A stretch of DNA of 10,343 nucleotides, taken from Cryomorphaceae bacterium. GTDB taxonomy: Bacteria > Bacteroidota > Bacteroidia > Flavobacteriales_D > Crocinitomicaceae. This document shows, in pieces, positions 1 to 7,291 of this stretch. The notes beneath the pieces are model-generated. The model was not told the DNA's origin and made no database searches. It saw only the letters and a list, made by a program, of their open reading frames with translations. Every line of letters starts with the position of its first letter. The stretch's first letter is position 1. The stretch is from NCBI GenBank assembly GCA_027485365.1, contig JAIXRD010000192.1, forward strand, positions 1 to 10,343, given 5' to 3'. The translations under genes were made by a program, and so were the position numbers.

Positions 1-266
1 CCCCAAAAGTCATCTTCCCGTGGTTGGAATTCCGGTAAAAAATGTGCGGTATAGCGTTTAAAATCAGGCAACAAGGCATTTTTAAGAAGCATCGAAGAAT
101 CCTTAAACGGGGCGGTAACATTGCCTTGTAAAAAAGACAACAGGGATGAATTCGACTCAATCCATGCATTAAAAAGAGCCGTTTGTTCAGATTGAATCTG
201 CTCAAAACCAACCACTTCATCAAGTGTGCTCAAAGAGTTCCGTTCAGACTGAGTATAGAAACGCAT
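1..266 (-). CDS. N-terminal part of an unrecognised protein, cut by the window edge
   Basis: An open frame runs leftward from ATG at 266-264 to the window edge, giving 88 codons without a stop. The protein starts MRFYTQSERNSLSTLDEV and reaches PREDDFWG at the edge. It has no signal peptide or membrane segment, so it is probably cytoplasmic. The composition is ordinary for a soluble, mostly helical protein. I do not recognise the family. The start is supported by an in-frame TAA upstream with no other ATG in between, although a TTG lies two codons upstream. A perfect TACCTTTG box sits only 3 bases upstream of the ATG, so the mRNA may be leaderless. The gene is divergent from the T9SS protein at 336. 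That this is a real gene is likely; its function is unknown. Confidence 0.7.
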   Translation of the reverse strand, partial: MRFYTQSERNSLSTLDEVVGFEQIQSEQTALFNAWIESNSSLLSFLQGNVTAPFKDSSMLLKNALLPDFKRYTAHFLPEFQPREDDFW

Positions 267-269
267 GGT

Positions 270-277
270 CAAAGGTA
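270..277 (-). promoter_or_regulatory. Bacteroidota -7 promoter box for the leftward edge gene
   Basis: On the minus strand this reads TACCTTTG, an exact match to the TAnnTTTG -7 element. I see no TTG at the expected -33 position (about 297-301), so support is the -7 box only. Transcription would begin within about 4-7 bases, at or next to the ATG at 266. Confidence 0.5.
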
Positions 278-304
278 CTGATTTTTAATTCCATGTCTTT
301 TTGT

Positions 305-312
305 TATCTTTG
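305..312 (+). promoter_or_regulatory. Bacteroidota -7 promoter box for the T9SS protein at 336
   Basis: The sequence is TATCTTTG, an exact TAnnTTTG element, 23 bases before the ATG at 336. The -33 position about 19 bases upstream (282-287) is T-rich but lacks an exact TTG. Predicted transcription start is near 316-319, giving a 5' leader of under 20 bases without a Shine-Dalgarno motif, as is common in this phylum. Confidence 0.65.
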
Positions 313-335
313 ATTAAATTCTTAAACGATTAACT

Positions 336-1079
336 ATGAAAAAATTGTTACTTTCTTTTGCTGCAATCGGCCTTTTAGCATTGTCGGTTGATGCACAATC
401 ATGTACCCCAGGTGCAAATTTTGTGGATTCTACATACGGTGTATGGCCTGATACTACGCAAAATTTTCCTCCAGCAGCGGCAAACGTTGCGTATTCTACA
501 GACTTGAACTTTAAAGTGCCTGCAACGGTATCGGCTGAATTAGATGCCTCAGGACAATTTGTTGGTTCACCAATTCAAGGATTTACTGTAACCGGCGTTT
601 TAGGATTACCAAGTGGTTACAACTATGCGTGTAACATCGCAAACTGTACTTATGCAGGTGGGGCCAACGGTTGCGCAAATATTTGGGGAACGACAGCAAC
701 TACTGGAACTTACCCTATTACGATTGAAGTAGATGCAACCGTTATGGTTACCTTAATCCCTGGTTTGCCAGCTACACCAGTTACACAAAGTGTTTCTTTT
801 GACGGGTATAAAATTATTGTAGGTACTGCGGGATTGATTACGTCAGTAGTAGAGCCCTTATCTATTTATCCAAACCCTTCAAACGGACAAGTTTCTATCA
901 AAGGAATCGTTGCAGATGAACTTACCATTACAAACTTAAATGGACAAGTGATTTTGACTAAAAATGTAACGGGTCAAACGCAAGCTAGTCTTGATTTATC
1001 TTCACTAAACGCTGGGGTTTACTTTGTAAATACCTTAGGGTCATTAGGAAAAGAAACGATTCGTTTTATTAAGAACTAA
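336..1079 (+). CDS. Small secreted protein with T9SS type A sorting domain
   Basis: This 247-residue protein starts with a Sec signal peptide (MKKLLLSFAAIGLLALSVDA, cleavage likely before Gln21). A body domain spans roughly residues 22-168 and a C-terminal domain residues 172-247. The C-terminal domain has the T9SS type A pattern: IYPNPSNGQV, a central ITNLNGQ, then LNAGVYFV and a final basic strand. Such domains direct secretion across the outer membrane and are usually removed while the cargo is anchored at the surface. The body has four cysteines (23, 99, 104, 113), three in a tight glycine-rich cluster (CNIANC, then GGANGC), and a GTYPITI strand like those of bacterial Ig-like domains. 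I have the impression that related short T9SS proteins with this cysteine cluster are widespread in Bacteroidota, but no function is known to me. It has its own promoter and terminator, so it is probably monocistronic. Confidence 0.9.
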   Translation: MKKLLLSFAAIGLLALSVDAQSCTPGANFVDSTYGVWPDTTQNFPPAAANVAYSTDLNFKVPATVSAELDASGQFVGSPIQGFTVTGVLGLPSGYNYACNIANCTYAGGANGCANIWGTTATTGTYPITIEVDATVMVTLIPGLPATPVTQSVSFDGYKIIVGTAGLITSVVEPLSIYPNPSNGQVSIKGIVADELTITNLNGQVILTKNVTGQTQASLDLSSLNAGVYFVNTLGSLGKETIRFIKN

Positions 1080-1098
1080 GGTTCTGATACCTCATTGT

Positions 1099-1123
1099 AA
1101 AGGCCGCAAATGCGGCCTTTTTT
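1099..1123 (+). terminator. Rho-independent terminator of the T9SS gene, possibly bidirectional
   Basis: AAAGGCCGC pairs perfectly with GCGGCCTTT (1099-1107 with 1112-1120) around an AAAT loop, followed by a run of T. It lies 20 bases after the T9SS gene's stop codon. The T run ends directly against the stop codon of the convergent Omp28-like gene (1125-1127). On the minus strand the hairpin is followed only by TTTACA, so it could end that operon too, but less strongly. Confidence 0.9.
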
Positions 1124-1124
1124 A

Positions 1125-2057
1125 TTATTCAATATGTTGTTTTACCACCTGATATATTTCCCATGTGGTTTTGTCATAAACGTAAACCAATACATGCATG
1201 TTGGCTGCATTATAAGTTCCATCTAGTTGATTTGGAACAGCAAAACTATAATTCACATAGTACTTATCCCCGATTAGATCTGCGCTGATGAGCGTGCGGC
1301 CAAATGGCGTATTATTCAAATTGCCTCGATGTATATCGCGATGGATGTACGTTGAATTGTGAGAGTTATCACTCATTTTTTGATCGCCAACTAACGAGTC
1401 TTCAACCAAACACGCAACAATGCCTAATTCAGAAGAAATAGATTGATTAATTTTTTCTACTTCCACATGTAAAAATGCGCCTTTAGTGCTCGGGTAATAG
1501 TTAAGGGCTGTTTGAATATTAACCTTCAACTCATTTTGGGCAAGAACATTTGAAACCATTCCGGTCCATGCTGCTGGACTCTGAAAAATCGCACCGCCGT
1601 TATTAATTCTAGAGACGGTTCCTCGTGGGTTTCCAACAAACCCACCATCATTAATCCCAAAATACTGTGCGATTGCTAAGCCATCGGTCGTAGTAAAATC
1701 TAAGGGGTATTCTGGAAGCGTGACCGTTTGAAAATCACCAATCCCGGTTGGTCCAGCATGAATTGATAAGGGAAAAACACGGCCAGGGTTTGCTTCATAT
1801 AAGGCATGCGCAAGGTCGGCGGCTGCAGGACAATAAATGCACTTATGCCCTGTAAAATCCTCTAAGAGGATATTTCTATTCGTATTTGTGTTTTGTGAAA
1901 ATTGTGGCCACTCGTTGGCTAAATAATCAGACCAATTACCGGGATAAAGGGTAGTATCTAATCCGCTGGTTGAACCCGGTGGATAAGGATTGGAAACATG
2001 GTCACAACTGGAGCTCACGACTAGAAGCACTACAAAAACCCATAACAATCGATTCAT
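1125..2057 (-). CDS. Omp28-related outer-membrane lipoprotein with thioredoxin-like CxxC
   Basis: A 310-residue lipoprotein. The signal peptide ends in the lipobox VSSSC with lipidated Cys18. The main domain begins near residue 60 with NILLEDFTGHKCIYCPAAA, the hallmark of the Omp28-related family, placing a CIYC motif at Cys73-Cys76. GNPRGTVSR near residues 142-150 holds a proline (144) in the place of the cis-proline of thioredoxin folds. So the redox site looks complete, although the biochemical role of Omp28-like proteins is not established. It is likely anchored in the outer membrane. It is the last gene of a three-gene operon, 3 bases after the barrel gene's stop codon, suggesting translational coupling. 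Family assignment is fairly sure; that it acts on disulfides is inference. Confidence 0.88.
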   Translation of the reverse strand: MNRLLWVFVVLLVVSSSCDHVSNPYPPGSTSGLDTTLYPGNWSDYLANEWPQFSQNTNTNRNILLEDFTGHKCIYCPAAADLAHALYEANPGRVFPLSIHAGPTGIGDFQTVTLPEYPLDFTTTDGLAIAQYFGINDGGFVGNPRGTVSRINNGGAIFQSPAAWTGMVSNVLAQNELKVNIQTALNYYPSTKGAFLHVEVEKINQSISSELGIVACLVEDSLVGDQKMSDNSHNSTYIHRDIHRGNLNNTPFGRTLISADLIGDKYYVNYSFAVPNQLDGTYNAANMHVLVYVYDKTTWEIYQVVKQHIE

Positions 2058-2060
2058 TTC

Positions 2061-3752
2061 TTAAAAACTTTGGGTGAAACTTAAGGTAAGGCCATTGTTG
2101 GCAGGTACAAAACGACAAACGCCGCCTACACAAAACAAACCGGCCCGTTGGCGTCCATAGGAAAGCATAATACGTGTCGATTCATGAATATAGCCGCAAG
2201 TGAGGTTCGGATAGTTTACGCGCTTATTTGCATCTGGATTACCATAATTATATTGATTGATAAAGCTCACAAAATAGCTTGGTGAGACCGTATATTCAAT
2301 CAATGCCGTGGCCCAATTCCCTTTGTCATTAATCGCGCCATCGTCCTTCTTGTTTACGAACATTCCTTGAAGTTCAACGCGAATGTTGTGTTTAGAATTA
2401 ATTTTATAAGACGCTTCAAGCACAGCAATATGAGACGAAATAATACCCGTTGCATCGTTAGAAACTTTAGCGATATCATTATTAATGGTAATATTAAAAT
2501 AGGAAACTAGAAGGAGGAGTTTCTTATTGATTCTACGGGTGATGTTTACATTAATGTCTCTCCAGTATAAACTATCGCTTTTATCGAACAAGTGCGTTTT
2601 ATATGTTACACGGCTAGAATCTAACGGGTTAATGCCGCTGGTATGCTGAACTGGGCGATACGTTGTAGATGCGTTAACACCTAGCGTAGTTCCGTATTTT
2701 CCTCCCAGTGTGGAACCTTTCTTAATGGTATATAAAAAATCTGCTTGATATGCCACCTCTCCTAAAGGTTGTGTTGCATATGGATACAGTGTAGCCACCA
2801 AATTATAGGTGTGGGTTTTATTGAGTGCGGGAAGGTAATTAATGAAAACATCTTGAAGTTCTTTGTTTCGGTCTGAACGGTAGCTCATATTATCGACGGA
2901 CTTTGCAGAAAGCGAAAAACCAATTCCTTTTTTAGAGTACCCAAAATTTACTACAGCGGCATGACCATAATTATAAATTTTCCCATTATCTAACGAGGGG
3001 TCTTGTTCTTTTTTAATGTATTCCCCATCTAAGCGAAAGTTCTTATACTGTAATTTCATCCGACCACCATATGCGCCAACATTCTCAGGTAAAATCAATT
3101 GATCATCATCATCAATTTGGTATTTACTAACGAAACTTCCTCCTAGAATTACATCCAGTGGGAATGCACTGAGCTTAGCAAAGGTTTCATTTAAATGTAT
3201 ATCTGCGTCAAGACCTCGCACGATACCCTCTGAATTAACAACACGACCTGCTTCAAATGAAAGCCGTTGCTGACCATATACCCCCTTAAATTGAATTCCC
3301 TTAAAGGGTTTAAAAATAATGCGGGCGCCATCTAACGCATTATCATAGCCTAACGCGCGGTCTTCATAGGCTCTAAGTGCTAGGCCATTACCAAATTGCT
3401 CATAAAAATGCCCGAGGGTTACATCTACTTTTGAATTTGAATACCCCACATAACGCATACCTAGGCCTGTTCCGTCAAAGCGATTTGGATATCCTTGAAT
3501 TCGAGGTAAATAACTTTCTAAACGCATCCCTGCTTTAAACCCAGAATTCGTGTAAAAAACATTCATGTATGAATTCACCAATCCTTTAGAAGGGGGTTGA
3601 ATGGCATTAATCACAGGGTCGTCATTCAAATACTGAAACGTAGATTCAATATTGCCTGTAAAATTGCCTTGTGACCAAAAACATTGACCTGTAAATAAGA
3701 TTATTACTAACGAAATCCAGCTATTCGCTGGTAAGTTTTTTGATTTCTTCAT
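2061..3752 (-). CDS. DUF6029-like outer-membrane beta-barrel protein
   Basis: About 563 residues from ATG 3752. An upstream in-frame ATG at 3800 would add 16 charged residues and lengthen the overlap with the preceding gene to 80 bases. I prefer 3752 because the protein then begins MKKSKNLPANSW, followed by a normal Sec hydrophobic core and a WSQ/G cleavage site. The mature part is rich in alternating aromatic and polar strands and ends in TQSF, a terminal aromatic typical of barrels inserted by the BAM machinery. GHFYEQFGNGLALRAYEDR in the N-terminal third and CVGGVCRFVP near the C-terminus (Cys541 and Cys546, with another Cys519) resemble what I recall of Bacteroidota DUF6029 proteins. The start overlaps the thioredoxin gene's 3' end by 32 bases. 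Function is unknown; an outer-membrane channel or structural role is possible. Confidence 0.8.
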   Translation of the reverse strand: MKKSKNLPANSWISLVIILFTGQCFWSQGNFTGNIESTFQYLNDDPVINAIQPPSKGLVNSYMNVFYTNSGFKAGMRLESYLPRIQGYPNRFDGTGLGMRYVGYSNSKVDVTLGHFYEQFGNGLALRAYEDRALGYDNALDGARIIFKPFKGIQFKGVYGQQRLSFEAGRVVNSEGIVRGLDADIHLNETFAKLSAFPLDVILGGSFVSKYQIDDDDQLILPENVGAYGGRMKLQYKNFRLDGEYIKKEQDPSLDNGKIYNYGHAAVVNFGYSKKGIGFSLSAKSVDNMSYRSDRNKELQDVFINYLPALNKTHTYNLVATLYPYATQPLGEVAYQADFLYTIKKGSTLGGKYGTTLGVNASTTYRPVQHTSGINPLDSSRVTYKTHLFDKSDSLYWRDINVNITRRINKKLLLLVSYFNITINNDIAKVSNDATGIISSHIAVLEASYKINSKHNIRVELQGMFVNKKDDGAINDKGNWATALIEYTVSPSYFVSFINQYNYGNPDANKRVNYPNLTCGYIHESTRIMLSYGRQRAGLFCVGGVCRFVPANNGLTLSFTQSF

Positions 3753-4233
3753 ATAGTTTTTCTTCGTCCCCCGGCGCATAATTGTTATGTGTGTATACAA
3801 TGTTTCCGTTTTTGTCTAGTAAAAACGTGTGGGGAACATTATTAACGCCCATGCTTCGCTTGAAATCACCATTAGGGTCCAACAATACCGTATAATCCCA
3901 GGCCTTACCATTTACATAGGTAATTACATCACGCTTTGTTTTTTCATCATCTATGGAGACCGCCACTAAGTTTACACCTGTTTCCGTTTGCCATTCTTCG
4001 TAAAGATCATGAATGGCCATTAGTTCTTTTTTACATGGCGCGCACCAAGTTGCCCAAAAACTAATAACCACGGGTCCAGAAAAACCAAAAGCGGCTGTAT
4101 TTACCTCTTTTCCATTGATGTCTTTCAACAACACGGAAGGAACTTTTTTTACATCCAAAGAATCTGATTTTATAAGTTGCGTTTTAGCAAGAAAAGGTAA
4201 GCTTATCAAAAATGCTATAAATAAATGTTTCAT
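3721..4233 (-). CDS. TlpA-type periplasmic thiol-disulfide oxidoreductase
   Basis: A 170-residue protein with a signal peptide (about residues 1-18, KHLFIAFLISLPFLAKT) followed by one AhpC/TSA-redoxin domain of TlpA/ResA type. The active site is WCAPC (Cys64, Cys67), preceded by the strand VVISFWAT, and the cis-proline is Pro134 in NNVPHTFLLD. A KDINGKEV turn precedes the redoxin core, as in TlpA proteins. Family members reduce disulfides in the periplasm, for example in cytochrome c maturation, usually taking electrons from a membrane donor such as CcdA or DsbD. No such donor or cytochrome gene lies in this window. It is the first gene of the operon with the barrel and Omp28-like genes, so its natural clients may be those two cysteine-containing envelope proteins (inference). 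The catalytic assignment is firm. Confidence 0.93.
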   Translation of the reverse strand: MKHLFIAFLISLPFLAKTQLIKSDSLDVKKVPSVLLKDINGKEVNTAAFGFSGPVVISFWATWCAPCKKELMAIHDLYEEWQTETGVNLVAVSIDDEKTKRDVITYVNGKAWDYTVLLDPNGDFKRSMGVNNVPHTFLLDKNGNIVYTHNNYAPGDEEKLYEEIKKLTSE

Positions 4234-4276
4234 ACGTTGTTAAATTTTCGTGTGCTTAGCAAATACTTTGCCATTT

Positions 4277-4284
4277 CAAATTTA
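4277..4284 (-). promoter_or_regulatory. Bacteroidota -7 promoter box for the TlpA operon
   Basis: On the minus strand this reads TAAATTTG, an exact TAnnTTTG element, 43 bases upstream of the ATG at 4233. No exact TTG appears at the -33 position (around 4304-4306). It would give a leader of roughly 35-40 bases for the three-gene operon. Confidence 0.55.
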
Positions 4285-4315
4285 CGCGAAAAAAGAATAT
4301 TTACGTGTTATCCAT

Positions 4316-4345
4316 TTGGAAACCATCGTATTTTTATTAACTTTG
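4316..4345 (+). promoter_or_regulatory. Full Bacteroidota promoter, TTG-N19-TAACTTTG
   Basis: TTG at 4316-4318 and TAACTTTG at 4338-4345 are separated by exactly 19 bases, the classical spacing of the Bacteroidota housekeeping promoter. It is the best promoter in the window. Transcription would start around 4349-4352, some 13-16 bases before the ATG at 4365, and would serve the T9SS protein and then rnr. Confidence 0.8.
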
Positions 4346-4364
4346 AAAAGAATGACATTCGCTT

Positions 4365-5126
4365 ATGACTAAAATTTTCTACCTCCTTATCGTTTCGTTT
4401 TTAATGGGTTCTGCCATTGCACAAGACAACATTGTAATTTATTTAGATGGTCAAACCACTGACCTTTCTTCTGGTGCAGGGCCATATTCAGTTTTAGCCC
4501 CGTCTGCTGCTGCCTTTGATGTTACCTTTAACGTATACAACAACGCGGCAAACACTCAAAAATGGAGAATCACTAGATCACACATTGCTTTACCCGCTGG
4601 TTGGGCAGATGGTCTTTGTTGGGGGCATTCTACGGATCCATTTGGTGGTTCTTGTTATTCAAGCACTCAAATGAATTCGTCTCCTTGGACCTCGCCGGGT
4701 GGTGCTGCTGTGCTTTTTGATCTTTTACCTGGTGAATATGGCAAAATGAAGCCTGATTTTAATCCTGCGGATGGAATAAGCGGAACGGGTCATTACCGCT
4801 ATTATATTACCAATGCATCAGGCACGACCTATCTGGACTCTGTAGATGTTATTGTTGATTATGTAGCGGATGTGAAGCCTCTTAAAGATCCAGTAACAGT
4901 TACCTTGGTCCCGAATCCCGCGGATGATTACATTAATATTACTGTAAGTGGTGCAGAGTCTTTTCAATTTAAAATATTGGATGCCATGGGCTCGACCATC
5001 ATGCGCGACCAAGTGAGTGCAACAAAAAAAATAAATACGTCTGAATTCAAAAGTGGTGTTTACTTTATTTCTTTTGAAGGGCAGTCAACTAAGCCATTCA
5101 CTAGAAAAGTAATCATTCGCCATTAA
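4365..5126 (+). CDS. Secreted protein with T9SS type A sorting domain, upstream of rnr
   Basis: A 253-residue protein. The signal peptide covers residues 1-20 (MTKIFYLLIVSFLMGSAIAQ, cleaved at AIAQ/D or just before Gln20). A beta-rich body spans about 21-170, and a T9SS type A domain about 178-253 with VTLVPNPADDYINI, KILDAMGS and FKSGVYFISF, ending in a basic tail. The body contains WADGLCWGHSTDPFGGSCY, with two cysteines (85, 97) that could form a local disulfide, then a tryptophan-proline-rich turn. I recognise no catalytic motif, so a structural or binding role on the cell surface is as far as I can go. It has a strong promoter and no terminator; rnr begins 11 bases after its stop codon, so the two are almost certainly co-transcribed. 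The T9SS assignment is firm. Confidence 0.88.
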   Translation: MTKIFYLLIVSFLMGSAIAQDNIVIYLDGQTTDLSSGAGPYSVLAPSAAAFDVTFNVYNNAANTQKWRITRSHIALPAGWADGLCWGHSTDPFGGSCYSSTQMNSSPWTSPGGAAVLFDLLPGEYGKMKPDFNPADGISGTGHYRYYITNASGTTYLDSVDVIVDYVADVKPLKDPVTVTLVPNPADDYINITVSGAESFQFKILDAMGSTIMRDQVSATKKINTSEFKSGVYFISFEGQSTKPFTRKVIIRH

Positions 5127-5137
5127 TTGGCCTTGTA

Positions 5138-7288
5138 ATGGCTAAAAAAAAGCACCGGGGTTCGCATCATAAAAAATCAGAGCGGAAATCTAGCGGAGAA
5201 TATAGGACTCTTGTACTCAACGTTTTTGCAAAAAATCAAGGCGCGACCTTAACCCACAAGCAACTGTGTTCTTTATTGTCTGTAAATGCCCCCAATGAAC
5301 GTCAACATGTGTTTGATGCGCTTATGGCCTTAGTGGAAAAACGGCAGCTTAATCAAATAAATCATCACAGCTTTACCCTCCCGATTCAGACCCCCGAAGA
5401 GGGAATCCTTGAAATGAATCCCAAAGGTTTTGGATTTGTTCGAATTGAAGGCTCAACGAATGATGTAATGATTCGCGAGGAAAACAAAGGGATGGCCATT
5501 GATGGAGACCGGGTGCAATTCACTGTAATTAAAGACAGAAACGGCAAGCGAGAGGGGCTTATCTTAAATGTATTGGAACGCGCTCGAATGCAGTTAGTTG
5601 GTACAATTCAAGTCCGAAACCATAAAGCAATATTATATCCAGACTCAGCAAAATACGGAGTTCCTGTAGAAATTCCAGAAAGCAAGTTAAATGGTGCACA
5701 GCAAGGCATGCGTGCCGTTGTAAAAATAACGGTTTGGCCTGAACAACGAAAAATGCCTTATGGTGAAGTTGTTGCGCTGCTCGGTTATGCCGGGACGAAC
5801 GATGCTGAAATGATCTCGATATTAATTAATCAAGGATTTGATCCCTTTTTTCCTGACGAAGTTTTACGAGAGGCCAGTTTAATTTCAACAGAAATCACGA
5901 ACGAAGAAATAGCAAAAAGACTTGATTTAAGAACCATAACTACCTTTACAATTGACCCTGTAGATGCTAAAGATTTTGACGATGCGATTTCTTATGAACC
6001 CTTAGAAAACGGGAACCTTAAAATTGGCGTTCACATTGCGGATGTGGGACATTATATACAAGAGGGCTCCGCGTTAGATAAAGAAGCATTAAAGCGTTCG
6101 AATTCGGTGTATTTAGTTGACCGAGTGATGCCAATGTTGCCGGAGCAACTCTCAAATGTACTTTGTTCATTGAGACCACATGAAGACAAGTTGGCATTCT
6201 CCGCGATCTTTGAATTCAATGAGCAGCATGAAGTTATAAATTCTTGGTATGGTAAAAGTGTAATTCATTCGAATCGAAGATATACCTATGAAGAGGTTCA
6301 AGAAATTATTGAAGGAAAGGAGGATCAATACGCACCGGAATTACATACCATTAACAAAATCGCTAAACTCCTTCGTGCTAACCGCTTTAAAAAAGGCGCA
6401 TTAAACATCGTCTCTGAAGAACTTCGGTTTGTGTTATCTGAAACGGGTGTACCCACGGGCACTTTGCTGAAAACATCAAAAGAATCACATCAGCTCATTG
6501 AAGAGTTTATGTTATTAGCCAATCGATCTATCGCCGCTTATTTGACTCCTAAAAAAGAGAAGGCGGAAACGTACACTACCGTTTACCGGGTGCATGATTT
6601 ACCTGATTTAGAAAAGCTTGGCTTGCTAACCCTGTTTTGTGAAAAATTTGGACTTGAATTACATATTGATCAAATCCAAGAGGCCGCTTTTAAGCTTAAT
6701 AAGCTGTTAAAAGATATTGAAAACGAACCTTTCTTCTCACTAATTCAGGGCATGGTAGTAAGGTCCATGGCAAAAGCTGTTTACAGCACGAACAATAAAG
6801 GCCATTTTGGGCTTGCTTTCAAGGAATATACACATTTTACTTCGCCTATACGACGGTATGCCGACCTCATAGTACATCGGCAACTGTTCGAAAAAACCGA
6901 ATCCGGCAGTGTAAAACATAGAACAAATCTTGAAGAAGTATGTAAACGAATTTCTGCGAATGAACGAAAGGCCATTGAAGCAGAACGAGAATCCGTGAAG
7001 TACTTTCAAACCCTCATGTTAATAGACCATATCGGAGAAACATTTGAAGGTATTGTTTCAGGAATTTCAGAATATGGAATCTTTGTAAGATTAACTGCTA
7101 ACAATTGCGAAGGAATGGTATCCATTCAATCGATTACAGCAGATCGGTATTTATTTGATCCTGAACGCTATGCAGTGGTTGGCAAACGAAGCGGTAAAAC
7201 TATTAATCTCGGAGATATCGTAACTGTTACCGTTGACGAAGTAAGTCCCAGAAAACGCCAAATCGATTTAATTCTAACCTCGCACTAA
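5138..7288 (+). CDS. rnr: Ribonuclease R, 3'-5' exoribonuclease
   Basis: A 716-residue protein of the RNase II/R family, which degrades RNA processively from the 3' end, including structured RNA, releasing nucleoside monophosphates in the cytoplasm. Domains in order are a lysine- and histidine-rich basic tail (1-20), a winged-helix region (about 21-80), cold-shock RNA-binding domains (EMNPKGFGFVRI at 92-103 and a second to about 215), the RNB catalytic domain (about 255-585) and an S1 domain (about 634-713, FEGIVSGISEYGIFVRL). The catalytic motif IDPVDAKDFDDA supplies Asp273, Asp279, Asp281 and Asp282, matching the metal-binding aspartates of E. coli RNase R. HFTSPIRRYADLIVHRQL (566-583) closes the domain. 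It is shorter than the E. coli enzyme (813 residues) because the long basic C-terminal tail is absent. It lies in an operon with the upstream T9SS gene. Confidence 0.97.
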   Translation: MAKKKHRGSHHKKSERKSSGEYRTLVLNVFAKNQGATLTHKQLCSLLSVNAPNERQHVFDALMALVEKRQLNQINHHSFTLPIQTPEEGILEMNPKGFGFVRIEGSTNDVMIREENKGMAIDGDRVQFTVIKDRNGKREGLILNVLERARMQLVGTIQVRNHKAILYPDSAKYGVPVEIPESKLNGAQQGMRAVVKITVWPEQRKMPYGEVVALLGYAGTNDAEMISILINQGFDPFFPDEVLREASLISTEITNEEIAKRLDLRTITTFTIDPVDAKDFDDAISYEPLENGNLKIGVHIADVGHYIQEGSALDKEALKRSNSVYLVDRVMPMLPEQLSNVLCSLRPHEDKLAFSAIFEFNEQHEVINSWYGKSVIHSNRRYTYEEVQEIIEGKEDQYAPELHTINKIAKLLRANRFKKGALNIVSEELRFVLSETGVPTGTLLKTSKESHQLIEEFMLLANRSIAAYLTPKKEKAETYTTVYRVHDLPDLEKLGLLTLFCEKFGLELHIDQIQEAAFKLNKLLKDIENEPFFSLIQGMVVRSMAKAVYSTNNKGHFGLAFKEYTHFTSPIRRYADLIVHRQLFEKTESGSVKHRTNLEEVCKRISANERKAIEAERESVKYFQTLMLIDHIGETFEGIVSGISEYGIFVRLTANNCEGMVSIQSITADRYLFDPERYAVVGKRSGKTINLGDIVTVTVDEVSPRKRQIDLILTSH

Positions 7289-7291
7289 TCG

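Noticed and set aside
3753..3800. Upstream ATG giving the barrel protein a longer N-terminus
   Set aside because: It would put 16 charged residues before a complete signal peptide and increase the overlap with the preceding gene from 32 to 80 bases.
4013..4243. Rightward open frame of 76 codons opposite the TlpA-type gene
   Set aside because: It is antisense to a gene with a clear WCAPC motif and signal peptide, lacks any domain, and covers the TlpA start region only as a shadow frame.
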